Source: Microbacterium sp. 10M-3C3
Lineage (GTDB): Bacteria > Actinomycetota > Actinomycetes > Actinomycetales > Microbacteriaceae
Length of the DNA: 64,000 nucleotides
Direction: 5' to 3'
Assembly: GCF_003931875.1 (NCBI RefSeq)
Contig: NZ_CP034245.1
Span: 558,001-622,000, forward strand
The position numbers and the translations under genes are program-made. Under the pieces are notes generated by a model, which did not search any database, was not told the DNA's origin, and saw only the letters and a list, made by a program, of their open reading frames with translations. Every line of letters starts with the position of its first letter. Within the stretch, counting starts at the first letter, position 1. Below are positions 52,346-61,916 of the stretch, piece by piece.

Positions 52346-53356
52346 GTGACCGCGCGCCCGCCCCTGGACCCCGAGATCGCGGCGGCCCTCGCCCGCACGC
52401 CCGGCGTCGTCACGGCGCTGCACCCGGGCGAGATCGCGGGGCTCCGCGCCCGCGCGCAGCCGCCGACGGAGGCCGATGTGACCGCCCACGGCCGCCGCAC
52501 CCTCGAGCGTCTGCGGATCGACGGCGCGGACGGCCACGGCATCGACGTCGCCGTCGCCCGCCCGGCCGACGCGCGCGGCGCGCTGCCCGTGCTCGTCCAC
52601 GTGCACGGCGGCGGCCTCGTCGCCGGAACGCTCCTCGACGACCTCCCGGCCGCAGCGGAGCTCGCGGGCGACCTCGGCATGGCCGTCGTGTCGACGGACT
52701 ACCGTCTCGCCCCCGAGCATCCGTTCCCCGCCGCGATCGACGACGTCGTGGCCACCGTCCGATGGGTCGCGGCGGACGGGCCGGCGCACGGGCTCGACCC
52801 CGATCGCGTCGTCATCGGCGGCGTGAGCGCGGGCGGCGGTCTCGCGGCGGCGGCGGCGCTGCGCCTGCGCGACGAAGACGGTCCGGCGGTCCTCGGCCAG
52901 CTCCTGGTGTGCCCGATGCTCGACGAGCACAACGACTCCTCCTCGGCCGCGCAGATGGCCGGCGCCGGCGCGTGGGACCGCACCGCCAACGAGACCGGAT
53001 GGTCGGCGTACCTCGGCCGCGAGCGCCGCGACGTGAGCCCGTGGGCGTCCGCCGCCCGCGCGACCGACCTCTCGGGGCTGCCGCCGGCGTTCCTCGACGT
53101 CGGCTCGGCCGAGACGTTCCGCGACGAGGTGCAGCGGTACGCCGCGGGCCTGTGGGCCGCCGGCGGCGACGCGGAGCTGCACGTGTGGGCGGGCGGCGTG
53201 CACGGCTTCGACGCGCTCGCACCCGACGCGGCGGTCAGCCGCGCGGCGCGCGCCGCGCGAGCGTCGTGGCTGCGCCGCATCCTGGCCCGCGCCGAGGGCC
53301 TCGCCCTTCCGTCGGGCGAGGGCCGACGCCGCAGCGCTCCGGCCCCGATACGCTGA
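52346..53356 (+). CDS. Alpha/beta hydrolase, HSL-type esterase
   Basis: A 336-residue protein from GTG 52346. The HSL oxyanion motif HGGGLVAG, nucleophile motif GVSAGGGLA, Asp in DVGSAETFRDE and His in GGVHGFDA are all present. No signal peptide, so it acts in the cytoplasm. In this operon it probably removes acetyl or feruloyl groups from imported xylo-oligosaccharides. Confidence 0.85.
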   Translation: MTARPPLDPEIAAALARTPGVVTALHPGEIAGLRARAQPPTEADVTAHGRRTLERLRIDGADGHGIDVAVARPADARGALPVLVHVHGGGLVAGTLLDDLPAAAELAGDLGMAVVSTDYRLAPEHPFPAAIDDVVATVRWVAADGPAHGLDPDRVVIGGVSAGGGLAAAAALRLRDEDGPAVLGQLLVCPMLDEHNDSSSAAQMAGAGAWDRTANETGWSAYLGRERRDVSPWASAARATDLSGLPPAFLDVGSAETFRDEVQRYAAGLWAAGGDAELHVWAGGVHGFDALAPDAAVSRAARAARASWLRRILARAEGLALPSGEGRRRSAPAPIR

Positions 53357-53394
53357 CAGGGCGGCCGCCCCCCCCGGGTCGCGAGAGGAACTCC

Positions 53395-54666
53395 ATGGCC
53401 GATCTCGCCCACCGGCGCACTCGCGCGCGCGTCCGGGTCACGGATGCGGCGGGACGGCCCCTCGCCGGCGTGCCGGTGACCGCCGAGCACGTGAGCCACG
53501 CCTTCGCCTTCGGCAACATCGGATTCGACCTCGTGCCGTGGATCGGCGGCCCGTCGCCGTTCGCCGGAAGCGCCGAGGAGCCGATCGATGCGGCAGCCGC
53601 CGAGACGATCGCCGCGCGCTTCCTCGACGTCTTCAACGCCGTGACGCTGCCGTTCTACTGGCGCTGGTACGAACCCGAGCCCGGCCGCGCCGACGACGCG
53701 CGCCTGCGGGCCACGGCCGAGTGGTTCGCCGCACGCGGCGTCACCGTCAAAGGACACCCGCTCGTGTGGCACACGCTCACCCCGCCGTGGCTGAGCGCGC
53801 TCGAGGACGCGGCGGGCGATGCCGCCGTCGAAGACGCGATCCGCGCGCGGATCCGCGCGGTGGCAGGCGGCTTCGCGGGCGTCGTGGACCAGTGGGACGC
53901 CATCAACGAGGTCGTGATCCTCCCGGTCTTCACGGCGGAGGACAACGCCGTGACCCACCTCGCGCGGAGCAGGGGGCGCGTGAAGATGGTGCGCATGGCC
54001 TTCGAGGAGGCGCGCGCCGCCGATCCGGCCGCTCGGCTCGTGCTCAACGACTTCGACCTGTCGCCCACGTACGAGCAGCTCATCGCCGAGTGCCTCGACG
54101 CCGGCATCGCGATCGACGCGATCGGACTTCAGACGCACATGCACCAGGGGTACCGGGGCGAGGAGCAGATCACCCGCATCCTCGACCGCTTCGCCCGGTT
54201 CGGACTGCCCCTGCAGCTCACCGAGACCACGCTGGTCTCGGGTGACCTCATGCCGCCCGACATCGTCGACCTCAACGACCACATCGTCGACGAGTGGCCC
54301 TCAACCCCCGAGGGGGAGGCGCGCCAGGCTGACGAGATCGCCCGCCACTACCGCACCGTCTTCGCCCACCCCGCGACCGAGTCCCTCACTTACTGGGGTA
54401 TGACGGACGCGGGCGCGTGGCTCGGCGCCCCCGCCGGCCTGCTGCGCGCCGACGGCTCGCCGAAGCCCGCGTATGACGCGGTGCGTACGCTCGTGCGCGG
54501 CGAATGGGCGACGCCGCCGCAGCATGCCGTCACCGACGCCGACGGCATGCTCGTCGTCGAGGGCTTCGCGGGGCGGTACCGCCTCGTGACGCCGCGCGCG
54601 TCCGTCGAAATCGACCTGCCCGCGGGCCAGGTCGACGCCGCCATCCGAGAGGAGAACCCCGCATGA
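53395..54666 (+). CDS. GH10 endo-beta-1,4-xylanase, cytoplasmic
   Basis: A 423-residue protein without signal peptide. The acid/base Glu172 lies in WDAINEV and the nucleophile Glu277 in LQLTETT; VKGHPLVWHT, VLNDFDL and LQTHMHQG are other GH10 blocks. The last 60 residues form an added beta domain (VVEGFAGRYRLVTPRAS). Cytoplasmic GH10 enzymes trim short imported xylo-oligosaccharides. Its stop overlaps the alditol oxidase start by four bases. Confidence 0.9.
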   Translation: MADLAHRRTRARVRVTDAAGRPLAGVPVTAEHVSHAFAFGNIGFDLVPWIGGPSPFAGSAEEPIDAAAAETIAARFLDVFNAVTLPFYWRWYEPEPGRADDARLRATAEWFAARGVTVKGHPLVWHTLTPPWLSALEDAAGDAAVEDAIRARIRAVAGGFAGVVDQWDAINEVVILPVFTAEDNAVTHLARSRGRVKMVRMAFEEARAADPAARLVLNDFDLSPTYEQLIAECLDAGIAIDAIGLQTHMHQGYRGEEQITRILDRFARFGLPLQLTETTLVSGDLMPPDIVDLNDHIVDEWPSTPEGEARQADEIARHYRTVFAHPATESLTYWGMTDAGAWLGAPAGLLRADGSPKPAYDAVRTLVRGEWATPPQHAVTDADGMLVVEGFAGRYRLVTPRASVEIDLPAGQVDAAIREENPA

Positions 54667-55916
54667 TCGGCACGAACTGGTCCGGCAACATCGCGTACCG
54701 CGCCGCCGAGCTGCAGAGCCCGCGCTCGGTCGCCGAGGTCGTCGACCTCGTGCGCGCCGCCCCCGCCGTCAAGGCGCTCGGCAGCCGCCACTGCTTCAAC
54801 GACATCGCGGATACCGCGGGCGTCGCGGTGTCGGTCGCCGAGCTGCCGCGGGAGATCCGGGTCGACGAGGAGCGCCGCGTCGTGCGTGCTCCGGCGGGCC
54901 TGCGTTACGGCGACATCAGCCCGGAGCTGGATGCGGCGGGGTGGGCGCTGCCGAACCTCGCGTCGCTCCCGCACATCTCCCTGGCGGGCGCCATCGCGAC
55001 CGGCACGCACGGCTCGGGCGACGCGGTGCCCTCGCTCGCGGCGTCGGTCGCGGGAGTGGAGATCGTCACCGCGGACGGCGACGTGCGGATGCAGCGCCGC
55101 GGCGACGCGGACTTCGCCGGCACGGTGGTGTCCCTCGGCGCGCTCGGCGTCGTGACGGCGGTCGAGATCGACATCGTGCCGCGGTACGAGATCGCGCAGA
55201 CGGTGTTCGACGGGCTGCCGCTGGCCTCGGCGCTCGAGCACTACGACGAGATCACCGCCGTCGGCTACAGCGTGTCGATGTTCACGACGTGGCGGGATCC
55301 CGACGTCATCGACCAGGTGTGGGTCAAGCGGCGCGCCGACGAGCCGGGCGCGCTGCCCGGCGACCTCTTCGGGGCGCGACCGGCGGCTGGGAAGCGGCAT
55401 CCGCTGCCCGGCGTGGATCCGCTGTTCTGCACGGAGCAGGGCGGTGCGCGCGGCCCGTGGTACGCGCGCCTTCCCCACTTCAAGCTCGAGTTCACGCCGT
55501 CCAACGGCGACGAGCTGCAGTCCGAGTACCTGCTGCCGCGCGCGCACGCGGTCGCCGCGATCGAGCGCGTCCGCGCCCTCGCGCCCGACCTCGCGCCGCT
55601 CGTGCAGGTATGCGAGCTGCGCACGGTCGCCGCCGACGACCTGTGGCTCTCGCCCGCGGCCGGCGCGGCGACCACGGGCATCCACTTCACGTGGGTGCCC
55701 GACCAGCCCGCGGTCGAGGCGTTCCTGCCGCGGCTGGAAGCGGCGCTCGAGCCGTTCGGCGCGCGCCCGCACTGGGGCAAGCTGTTCGACGTGGCCGCGG
55801 CGCGCGAGCGCGTCCCCGACCTCTACCCGCGGTGGCGCGACTTCGCGGCACTCCGCGAGCGGTGGGACCCGCGTGGCGTCTTCCGCAACGATTTCCTCGC
55901 GCGCCTGGGGCTGTGA
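54663..55916 (+). CDS. Alditol oxidase (xylitol oxidase-like), FAD enzyme
   Basis: A 417-residue protein. GSRHCFNDIAD contains His43, the residue that carries covalent FAD in AldO/xylitol oxidase, and ISLAGAIATGTHGSG is the FAD-binding loop. C-terminal residues HWGKLFD and WDPRGVFRNDF match the VAO-type family. These enzymes oxidise the end hydroxyl of xylitol or sorbitol and make H2O2. In this operon it would use pentitols or xylan-derived sugars; substrate is inferred. Confidence 0.85.
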   Translation: MIGTNWSGNIAYRAAELQSPRSVAEVVDLVRAAPAVKALGSRHCFNDIADTAGVAVSVAELPREIRVDEERRVVRAPAGLRYGDISPELDAAGWALPNLASLPHISLAGAIATGTHGSGDAVPSLAASVAGVEIVTADGDVRMQRRGDADFAGTVVSLGALGVVTAVEIDIVPRYEIAQTVFDGLPLASALEHYDEITAVGYSVSMFTTWRDPDVIDQVWVKRRADEPGALPGDLFGARPAAGKRHPLPGVDPLFCTEQGGARGPWYARLPHFKLEFTPSNGDELQSEYLLPRAHAVAAIERVRALAPDLAPLVQVCELRTVAADDLWLSPAAGAATTGIHFTWVPDQPAVEAFLPRLEAALEPFGARPHWGKLFDVAAARERVPDLYPRWRDFAALRERWDPRGVFRNDFLARLGL

Positions 55917-56794
55917 CCGACGGCGCGGTCGACACCGCCGCGCTGACGAGCGACCTCGTCGCGCGGCTGGTGGCCGAGCAGTTCCCGGCGTGGGCGGAGC
56001 TGCCGGTGCGGCCGGTCGCGCTCTCGGGCAACGATCACCGCATGTTCCGTGTCGGCGACGCGCTGACCGCGCGGCTCCCGAGTCACTCCGGCTACATCCC
56101 GCAGGTGCCGAAGGAGCAGGACGCCCTCTCGCGCCTGGCCCCCCACGTGCCGCTGCCGATCCCGGTCCTGCACGGCCGCGGGCGCCCGAGCGCGCTGTTC
56201 CCAGCCCCGTGGTCGGTGCTCGGCTGGATCGACGGGACGCCCCTGAGCGCCGCATCCGTCGACGACGACGACGCCCTCGCCGGCGCGCTCGCCGACTTCC
56301 TGCGCGACCTGCGGGCGGCTCCGGCCGCCGGCGGACCCGCGCCCGGCCCGCACTCGGCGTTCCGCGGCGGGTCGGTGGCGCGCTGGGACGACGAGGTGCA
56401 GGCGCTCCTTCCGCAGCTGTCCGGGCGCGAGCTCGACGCCGCGGCGGGGATGTGGCGCGACGCGGTCGCCGCGCCGTACTCCGGCCCCGCGGTGTGGGTG
56501 CACGGCGACGTGGCGGCCGGCAACCTGCTCGTGCGCGAGGGCCGGCTCGCCGCGGTGCTGGACTTCGGATGCGCCGCGGTCGGCGATCCCGCGTGCGACG
56601 CCGTGCCCCGCTGGACGTTCCTGGCGGGCGGCGCGGCCCTCCGCTTCACGCGCGAGCTCGGCGTCGACGACGCCACGTGGGCGCGAGGCCGCGGGTGGGC
56701 GCTGTGGAAGGCGCTCATCATGCTCTCGCACACGGTGCCGGGCCAGGCGGAGTTCGCCCGCCGGGTGCTCGACGCGCTCATCGCCGACCGCTGA
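55913..56794 (+). CDS. APH-type kinase of the xylan operon
   Basis: A 293-residue protein from GTG 55913 (GTGA overlap). Catalytic loop WVHGDVAAGNLL with Asp and Asn, then LDFGCAAVGDPACD with the metal Asp. The family is named for aminoglycoside phosphotransferases but contains many sugar, choline and other small-molecule kinases. Its fixed place at the end of a xylan/alditol operon suggests a metabolite kinase and not a resistance gene. Confidence 0.75.
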   Translation: MTDGAVDTAALTSDLVARLVAEQFPAWAELPVRPVALSGNDHRMFRVGDALTARLPSHSGYIPQVPKEQDALSRLAPHVPLPIPVLHGRGRPSALFPAPWSVLGWIDGTPLSAASVDDDDALAGALADFLRDLRAAPAAGGPAPGPHSAFRGGSVARWDDEVQALLPQLSGRELDAAAGMWRDAVAAPYSGPAVWVHGDVAAGNLLVREGRLAAVLDFGCAAVGDPACDAVPRWTFLAGGAALRFTRELGVDDATWARGRGWALWKALIMLSHTVPGQAEFARRVLDALIADR

Positions 56795-56847
56795 GCGCGC
56801 ACCGCGCACCGGCGGATTGTTGCCGTCTGTGACGCCCCGGCCCGCCC

Positions 56848-57675
56848 GTGCGCGCCCTGTTCGCCACCACCGCCGCGCTCGCCCTGCTGCTCACCGGCTG
56901 CGCCGGCGCCGCCCCCGCCGCCCCGGCCGACGCCGCGGACAAGACCGAGATCACGATCGGCTTCAACCCCGGGCCGTACCTGCAGATGTTCCAGGAGGGG
57001 ATCCAGCCGATCCTCGAGGAGGAGGGCTACTCGGTGAAGACCGTCGACTTCACCGACGGCATCGTCGTGAACGTCGCGGTGGACTCCGGCGAGATCGACG
57101 CCAACATCATGCAGCACCCCGTCTACCTCGAGTTCGTCAACGCGCAGGAGGGGCTCGACAACGCGCCGCTCGTGCAGATCCCGACGCCGCGCATGGGCCT
57201 GTTCGGCGGCAAGAAGTCCGACCTCGACGACGTCGCGGACGGTTCCACCGTGACGGTGCCGAACTCGCCGTCCAACCTGTACCGCGCGCTGCTGATCCTG
57301 CGCGACGTCGGCTGGGTGGACTTCGACGACATCGACGACCCCAACACCGCTGACCTGTCGATCATCACCGACAACCCGCACAACCTGAACATCACCGCGA
57401 TCGAGAACGCGCAGCAGGTGCCGGCGCTGCAGGACGTGGACTACGCCGTCATCCAGGGGAACTTCATCATCGCGGGAGGACTCGACTACGGCGACGCGCT
57501 GGCCGTCGAGGACCAGCCGACGCAGTTCTCCAACGTGGTCACCGTGCGCGGCGCCGACGTCGACGCGGACTGGGCGCAGGCGATCAAGGCGGCGTACGAG
57601 TCGCCGGAGTTCGTCGACTACATCCGCTCGAACCCGCAGTACGACGGCTACAACCTCCCCGCCTGGTTCGAGTGA
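56848..57675 (+). CDS. metQ: Methionine-binding lipoprotein MetQ
   Basis: A 275-residue protein from GTG 56848. Signal and lipobox LTGC (Cys18). The mature sequence is NlpA/MetQ-type (GEIDANIMQHPVYLEF, TVPNSPSNLYRALLIL). It binds methionine, perhaps as D- and L-forms, for MetNI. A four-base overlap with metN shows coupling. No SAM riboswitch or S-box is visible in the 50-base leader. Confidence 0.85.
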   Translation: MRALFATTAALALLLTGCAGAAPAAPADAADKTEITIGFNPGPYLQMFQEGIQPILEEEGYSVKTVDFTDGIVVNVAVDSGEIDANIMQHPVYLEFVNAQEGLDNAPLVQIPTPRMGLFGGKKSDLDDVADGSTVTVPNSPSNLYRALLILRDVGWVDFDDIDDPNTADLSIITDNPHNLNITAIENAQQVPALQDVDYAVIQGNFIIAGGLDYGDALAVEDQPTQFSNVVTVRGADVDADWAQAIKAAYESPEFVDYIRSNPQYDGYNLPAWFE

Positions 57676-58703
57676 CCGCCGACGCGACGGGCGCGATCGT
57701 CTTCGACGCCGTCTCCAAGCGGTTCCCGGGCCGCGGCGGCGGCACCGCCGCCCTCGAGGACGTGTCGCTCGAGATCGCGCCCGGGTCGGTGTTCGGCGTC
57801 ATCGGCTACAGCGGCGCGGGCAAGTCGACCCTCATCCGGCTCGTCAACGGCCTCGAGCAGCCCACGACCGGTCGCGTGATCGTCGACGGGGTGGACATCG
57901 GGCGACTCCGCGGACGCGCCCTGCGTGCCGCCCAGAAGCACACCGGCATGATCTTCCAGCAGTTCAATCTGCTCGAGACCGTGCGCGTCCGCGACAACGT
58001 CGCCCTGCCGCTGCGCCTCGACGGCGTCGCGGCGGGAGCCGCGCGCGCCCGCGCCGAGGAGATGCTCGAGTTCGTCGGGCTCGCCGACAAGGCCGACTCC
58101 TACGCGGCGGAGCTCTCCGGCGGGCAGAAGCAGCGGGTCGGCATCGCCCGCGCACTCGTGCGCAATCCCCGCATCCTGCTCGCCGACGAGGCGACGAGCG
58201 CGCTCGACCCCACGACGACCGCGCAGATCATCGATCTGCTCCGCCGAGTGAACGCGCAGTACGGCACGACGATCCTCGTGGTCACGCACGAGATGGACGT
58301 GATCAAGGACCTCGCGCACGACGTCGCCGTCATGGCCGGCGGGCGCGTCGTCGAGCGGGGCAGCGTGCTCGAGACGTTCCTGCATCCGCGCGCCGACATC
58401 ACCCGTGACTTCGTGACCACAGTGGTCCCGCAGGGCGTGCCGCGGCGCGTCGTCGAGCACCTCGGCGGCGGCGGCCTGTGGCGCCTGCTGCTGCTCGACG
58501 AGGAGGTCACCCAGCCGCTGGTCTCCACGCTCATCCGCGACCTCGACGTGTCGGTGAACATGCTCCACGCCGACATGACCGAGATCCAGGAGCACACGAT
58601 CGGACAGATGATCGTGCACGTGACCGGCGACCCCGACAGGGTGAGCGCGGCGCGCCGGTACCTGTCCGAGCGCGTGGTGGACGTGCAGGACGTGGTCGCA
58701 TGA
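57672..58703 (+). CDS. metN: Methionine ABC transporter ATPase MetN
   Basis: A 343-residue ATPase. Walker A is GYSGAGKST, signature LSGGQKQR and Walker B ILLADEATSALD. The C-terminal 80 residues are the NIL domain that binds methionine and inhibits the transporter when it is plentiful. GTG start overlaps metQ. Confidence 0.9.
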   Translation: MTADATGAIVFDAVSKRFPGRGGGTAALEDVSLEIAPGSVFGVIGYSGAGKSTLIRLVNGLEQPTTGRVIVDGVDIGRLRGRALRAAQKHTGMIFQQFNLLETVRVRDNVALPLRLDGVAAGAARARAEEMLEFVGLADKADSYAAELSGGQKQRVGIARALVRNPRILLADEATSALDPTTTAQIIDLLRRVNAQYGTTILVVTHEMDVIKDLAHDVAVMAGGRVVERGSVLETFLHPRADITRDFVTTVVPQGVPRRVVEHLGGGGLWRLLLLDEEVTQPLVSTLIRDLDVSVNMLHADMTEIQEHTIGQMIVHVTGDPDRVSAARRYLSERVVDVQDVVA

Positions 58704-59368
58704 GCGGCGACCGCTGGACCCTCATCACGCCCGACATCTACCTCCGGGCGCTGGGCGAGACGCTCCAGATGCTCGGGGTGTCGCTCGTCCTCGGATCGAT
58801 CCTGGGCGTGATCATCGGCGCGGTCCTCGCCGTCACACGTCCGGGCGGGGTGCTGCCGAACCGCGGCGTCAACCTCATCCTCGGCGTCGTCGTGAACGTC
58901 GTGCGCTCGCTGCCCTTCATCATCCTGCTCGTCGCGATCCTTCCCTTCACGCGCTTCCTCGTCGGCACGAGCATCGGCGTCTGGGCGGCGATCGTGCCCC
59001 TGACGGTCATGGTGGCGCCCTACATCGGGCGGCTCGTGGAGAACTCGCTGCTGGAGGTGCCGCGCGGCGTCGTCGAGGCGGCGCGCTCGATGGGGGCGAC
59101 CCCGCTGCAGGTCTTCGTGCGGTTCCTGCTGCCCGAGGCGCGCGGGTCGCTCATCCTCGCCGTGACGATCGCGACGGTGGGCCTGATCGACGCGACGGCC
59201 ATGGCGGGCACGGTGGGGGCCGGCGGCATCGGCGACCTCGCGCTGTCGTACGGCTATCAGCGGTACGACGGCTTCGCGATGGTCATCACCGTGATCACGC
59301 TCATCGCGCTCGTGCAGGGGATCCAGATCGCCGGCTCCGCCATCGCGCGGCGGTTCCGACGGCGATGA
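58700..59368 (+). CDS. metI: Methionine ABC transporter permease MetI
   Basis: A 222-residue five-helix protein. The EAA-type loop is VVEAARSMGATPLQVFVRFL and the PFIILL block is typical of MetI. ATGA overlap with metN. Confidence 0.9.
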   Translation: MSGDRWTLITPDIYLRALGETLQMLGVSLVLGSILGVIIGAVLAVTRPGGVLPNRGVNLILGVVVNVVRSLPFIILLVAILPFTRFLVGTSIGVWAAIVPLTVMVAPYIGRLVENSLLEVPRGVVEAARSMGATPLQVFVRFLLPEARGSLILAVTIATVGLIDATAMAGTVGAGGIGDLALSYGYQRYDGFAMVITVITLIALVQGIQIAGSAIARRFRRR

Positions 59369-60531
59369 CGGCGGAAGTGCGCGCGGCTGCGCGGGTGGCG
59401 GGCCTTCCGGCGAACTTCTGGGGCGCGATGGACCGCGAGATCGTCCGACTCGCCGCGGAGCCCGGCCCGGCGATGATCGACGTGTCCAAGGGGAACCCCG
59501 ACCTGCCGACGCCCGAGCACATCGTGGCAGCCATGCAGGCCGCCGTCGCCGACCCGCGCAACCACGGCTACCCCTCGTACGCGCCGCGTCCGGCGCTGCG
59601 TCGCGCGGTGGCGCTGCGCTACCGCGAGGACCACGGCGTCGACCTCGACCCCGACACCGAGGTGGCCGTCGCCCACGGCTCGCACGAGGCGATCCTCGGT
59701 GCGGTCATGGCGTTCGCCGACCCCGGCACCGCCGTGGTAGCCCCCGATCCCGGGTATCCGCTCTACACGTCGGCCGCGCACCTCGCCGGAGCGCACGTCG
59801 TCCCCCTGCCCCTCGCGCCACCCGCGTATCAGCCCGACCTCACGGCGACGCTGCCCGCGGCGGCCTCCGTCGTGCTCCTGAACTACCCGCACAACCCCAC
59901 CGGCGCCCTGGCCACGGCGCAGACGTTCGCGGATGCCGCCGACTACGCCACCCGGGCCGGTGCCGTGATCGTGCACGACTTCGCCTACGCGTCGCTCGGG
60001 TTCGACGGCCGGCGGCCGCTGTCGGCGCTCGCCGTCCCCGCGGCGCGCGAGTGCACGATCGAGGCGCAGACCCTGTCGAAGACGTACAGCATGGCCGGCT
60101 GGCGCATCGGGTTCGCCGCGGGCCGCGCCGAGCTCGTCTCGGCGGTCTCGCGCTACCAGGCGCACGCGTTCAGCACCGTCGCGGGTGCGACGCAGGACGC
60201 GGCGGCCGCGGCGCTCTCGGGCGACCAGACCGCGGCCCGTGATCTCGTCGCGCTCTACCAGCGCCGCCGCGATGTCGTCGTCGCGGGACTGCGGCGCGCG
60301 GGATGGGACGTCACGGTGCCCGAGGGCTCGTTCTTCGTGTGGGCGCGCGTGCCCGGCGACGTCGATGCGTCCGAGACGGCCCGGCGCCTCCGCGAAGAGG
60401 CGCGCGTCGCCGTCGCCCCCGGCGACGGGTTCGGGCCGGGAGGGCGCGGTCACATCCGGATCGGGCTCGTCCGCGACGAGCGCGTGCTCGCCGAGCTCGT
60501 CGAACGACTCGTCGCGTTCACGCGGCACTGA
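59365..60531 (+). CDS. PLP-dependent aminotransferase, class I
   Basis: A 388-residue protein, ATGA overlap with metI, so the fourth gene of the operon. The PLP lysine is in TLSKTYSMAGWRIGF, and LNYPHNPTGAL holds the Asn and Pro of fold type I. By context it may act on methionine or another sulfur amino acid taken up by MetQNI. Substrate is not shown by sequence. Confidence 0.85.
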   Translation: MTAEVRAAARVAGLPANFWGAMDREIVRLAAEPGPAMIDVSKGNPDLPTPEHIVAAMQAAVADPRNHGYPSYAPRPALRRAVALRYREDHGVDLDPDTEVAVAHGSHEAILGAVMAFADPGTAVVAPDPGYPLYTSAAHLAGAHVVPLPLAPPAYQPDLTATLPAAASVVLLNYPHNPTGALATAQTFADAADYATRAGAVIVHDFAYASLGFDGRRPLSALAVPAARECTIEAQTLSKTYSMAGWRIGFAAGRAELVSAVSRYQAHAFSTVAGATQDAAAAALSGDQTAARDLVALYQRRRDVVVAGLRRAGWDVTVPEGSFFVWARVPGDVDASETARRLREEARVAVAPGDGFGPGGRGHIRIGLVRDERVLAELVERLVAFTRH

Positions 60532-60546
60532 CGGCGGACGCCGACG

Positions 60547-61269
60547 TCAGCCGAGCGCGTCGCGCAGACTTCTCGCGTTCTGCACGGCGTGGCCGCCGAT
60601 GTCGTTGTTGAAGTAGGCGTACACGTCGCGTCCCTGGGCGAGCCACTCGCGGATGCGGGCGGCCCACCACGTGATCGCCGCGTCGTCGTACGAGCCCTGG
60701 TACAGCGCGTCCGTCGGCCCGTGCAGGCGCACGTACACGAAGTCGGCGGTGGCGCGCAGCTCGCACGGCAGACCCGCGCCGCTCATGACGCAGTAGGCGG
60801 CGCCGTGCGCGGCGAGCGTCGCGAAGACCTCCTCGGCGACCCACGACGGATGCCGCAGCTCCACGACCGGACGCGCGCCGAGGGGGAGGTCCGCGAGGAA
60901 CGCGGCCAGCCGGGCGTCGTCGCGGACGTCGCCCGGCGGGAGCTGGGCCAGCAGGGGCCCGCGCCGAAGCCCCAGGGCGTCCAGGCCGGCGGCGATCCGC
61001 TCGCGCCACTCCGGCGTCAGCACGAAGTGACGTGCGTGCGTGACTCCACGGGGGGCTTTGACGCTCATCTCGAACCCGTCGGGCAGGCGGTCCCGCCACG
61101 CAGCGAAGCGCTCGGGGCGCGGCCAGCGGTAGAAGCTCGCGTTGAGCTCCACGGTGTCGAACTCGGCGGTGTAGCGCGCGAGCCGGTCGCGCGTGCCCGG
61201 CTCGTAGAGGACCCCGCGCCAGTGGTCGTAGCTCCAGCCCGAGGTGCCGACCCGGGCGCGGGCGGTCAT
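60547..61269 (-). CDS. DUF72 protein
   Basis: A 240-residue protein with the DUF72 start VGTSGWSYDHWRGVLYEPGT, the block ELNASFYRWPR and the end YAYFNNDIGGHAVQNA. The family folds as a TIM barrel and has unknown activity. Its start overlaps the MarR stop (ATGA), so it belongs to a two-gene unit. Confidence 0.85.
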   Translation of the reverse strand: MTARARVGTSGWSYDHWRGVLYEPGTRDRLARYTAEFDTVELNASFYRWPRPERFAAWRDRLPDGFEMSVKAPRGVTHARHFVLTPEWRERIAAGLDALGLRRGPLLAQLPPGDVRDDARLAAFLADLPLGARPVVELRHPSWVAEEVFATLAAHGAAYCVMSGAGLPCELRATADFVYVRLHGPTDALYQGSYDDAAITWWAARIREWLAQGRDVYAYFNNDIGGHAVQNARSLRDALG

Positions 61270-61781
61270 GCCGTGGGCGGAGCGGGGGCGGATGCCGTGG
61301 CGGTGGCCTCGGCCAGGTAGTGCTCCTCGGCGCGGTGCAGCTCCTCGAGGAAGTCGACGACCGTGCGGCGCTCGTGGGCGTTCAGGCGCGCCGCGGCGAA
61401 GGCGACGGCCACGCGCCGGACGGCGAGCAGGCGCCTCGCCGGCGATCCCGGAGGCACCGTCGCGCGCACGATGATGCTGCGCCGGTCCTGCGGGTGCGGC
61501 TCGCGTGCGACGAGCCCCGCCTCCGCGAGGCGGTCGATGAGCGCCGTGGTGGCGGCGGAGGAGATGCCCAGCAGCTCAGCGAGCTCGCGCGGGGTCACGT
61601 CGCGCGCCTCGAGATCCAGCAGGTGCCGCAGGACCGTGGCGTCCTTCGGTCCGATGCCCAGGGCCGACACGGTGGCGCGGTCGACCTGCGCCTCGACGCC
61701 CGTCAGGTCGTCGAGCGCTTTGACGACGTCATCCGCCGATGCGGTGTGCCTCACGCTCGTCTCGCGATCTTCCCTAGGCAT
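61266..61781 (-). CDS. MarR-family regulator upstream of DUF72
   Basis: A 171-residue protein. Winged helix: LAELLGISSAATTALIDRLA, wing PHPQDRRSIIVRAT. GGCATC and GATGCC around 61777-61799 form an inverted repeat overlapping the start codon, a possible autoregulatory site. It is divergent from a second MarR gene. Confidence 0.85.
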   Translation of the reverse strand: MPREDRETSVRHTASADDVVKALDDLTGVEAQVDRATVSALGIGPKDATVLRHLLDLEARDVTPRELAELLGISSAATTALIDRLAEAGLVAREPHPQDRRSIIVRATVPPGSPARRLLAVRRVAVAFAAARLNAHERRTVVDFLEELHRAEEHYLAEATATASAPAPPTA

Positions 61782-61916
61782 CCGAGATAGTCCGATGCCG
61801 ATCTTCTAGCCTACCGATCAATGCATCGTACTCCTGCACGCCGTGCGCCGCGGAGGGGGTTGCGCACGCGTGCCGCGGTCGGACGCGCGCCGGCGGGCCT
61901 GACATAGGATGCGGTC

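Noticed and set aside
55913..56794. Aminoglycoside resistance gene
   Set aside because: The APH fold is shared by many metabolic kinases, and the gene is embedded in a sugar operon with translational coupling.
56795..56847. SAM riboswitch ahead of metQ
   Set aside because: The gap is about 50 bases, too short for a riboswitch, and has no matching fold.
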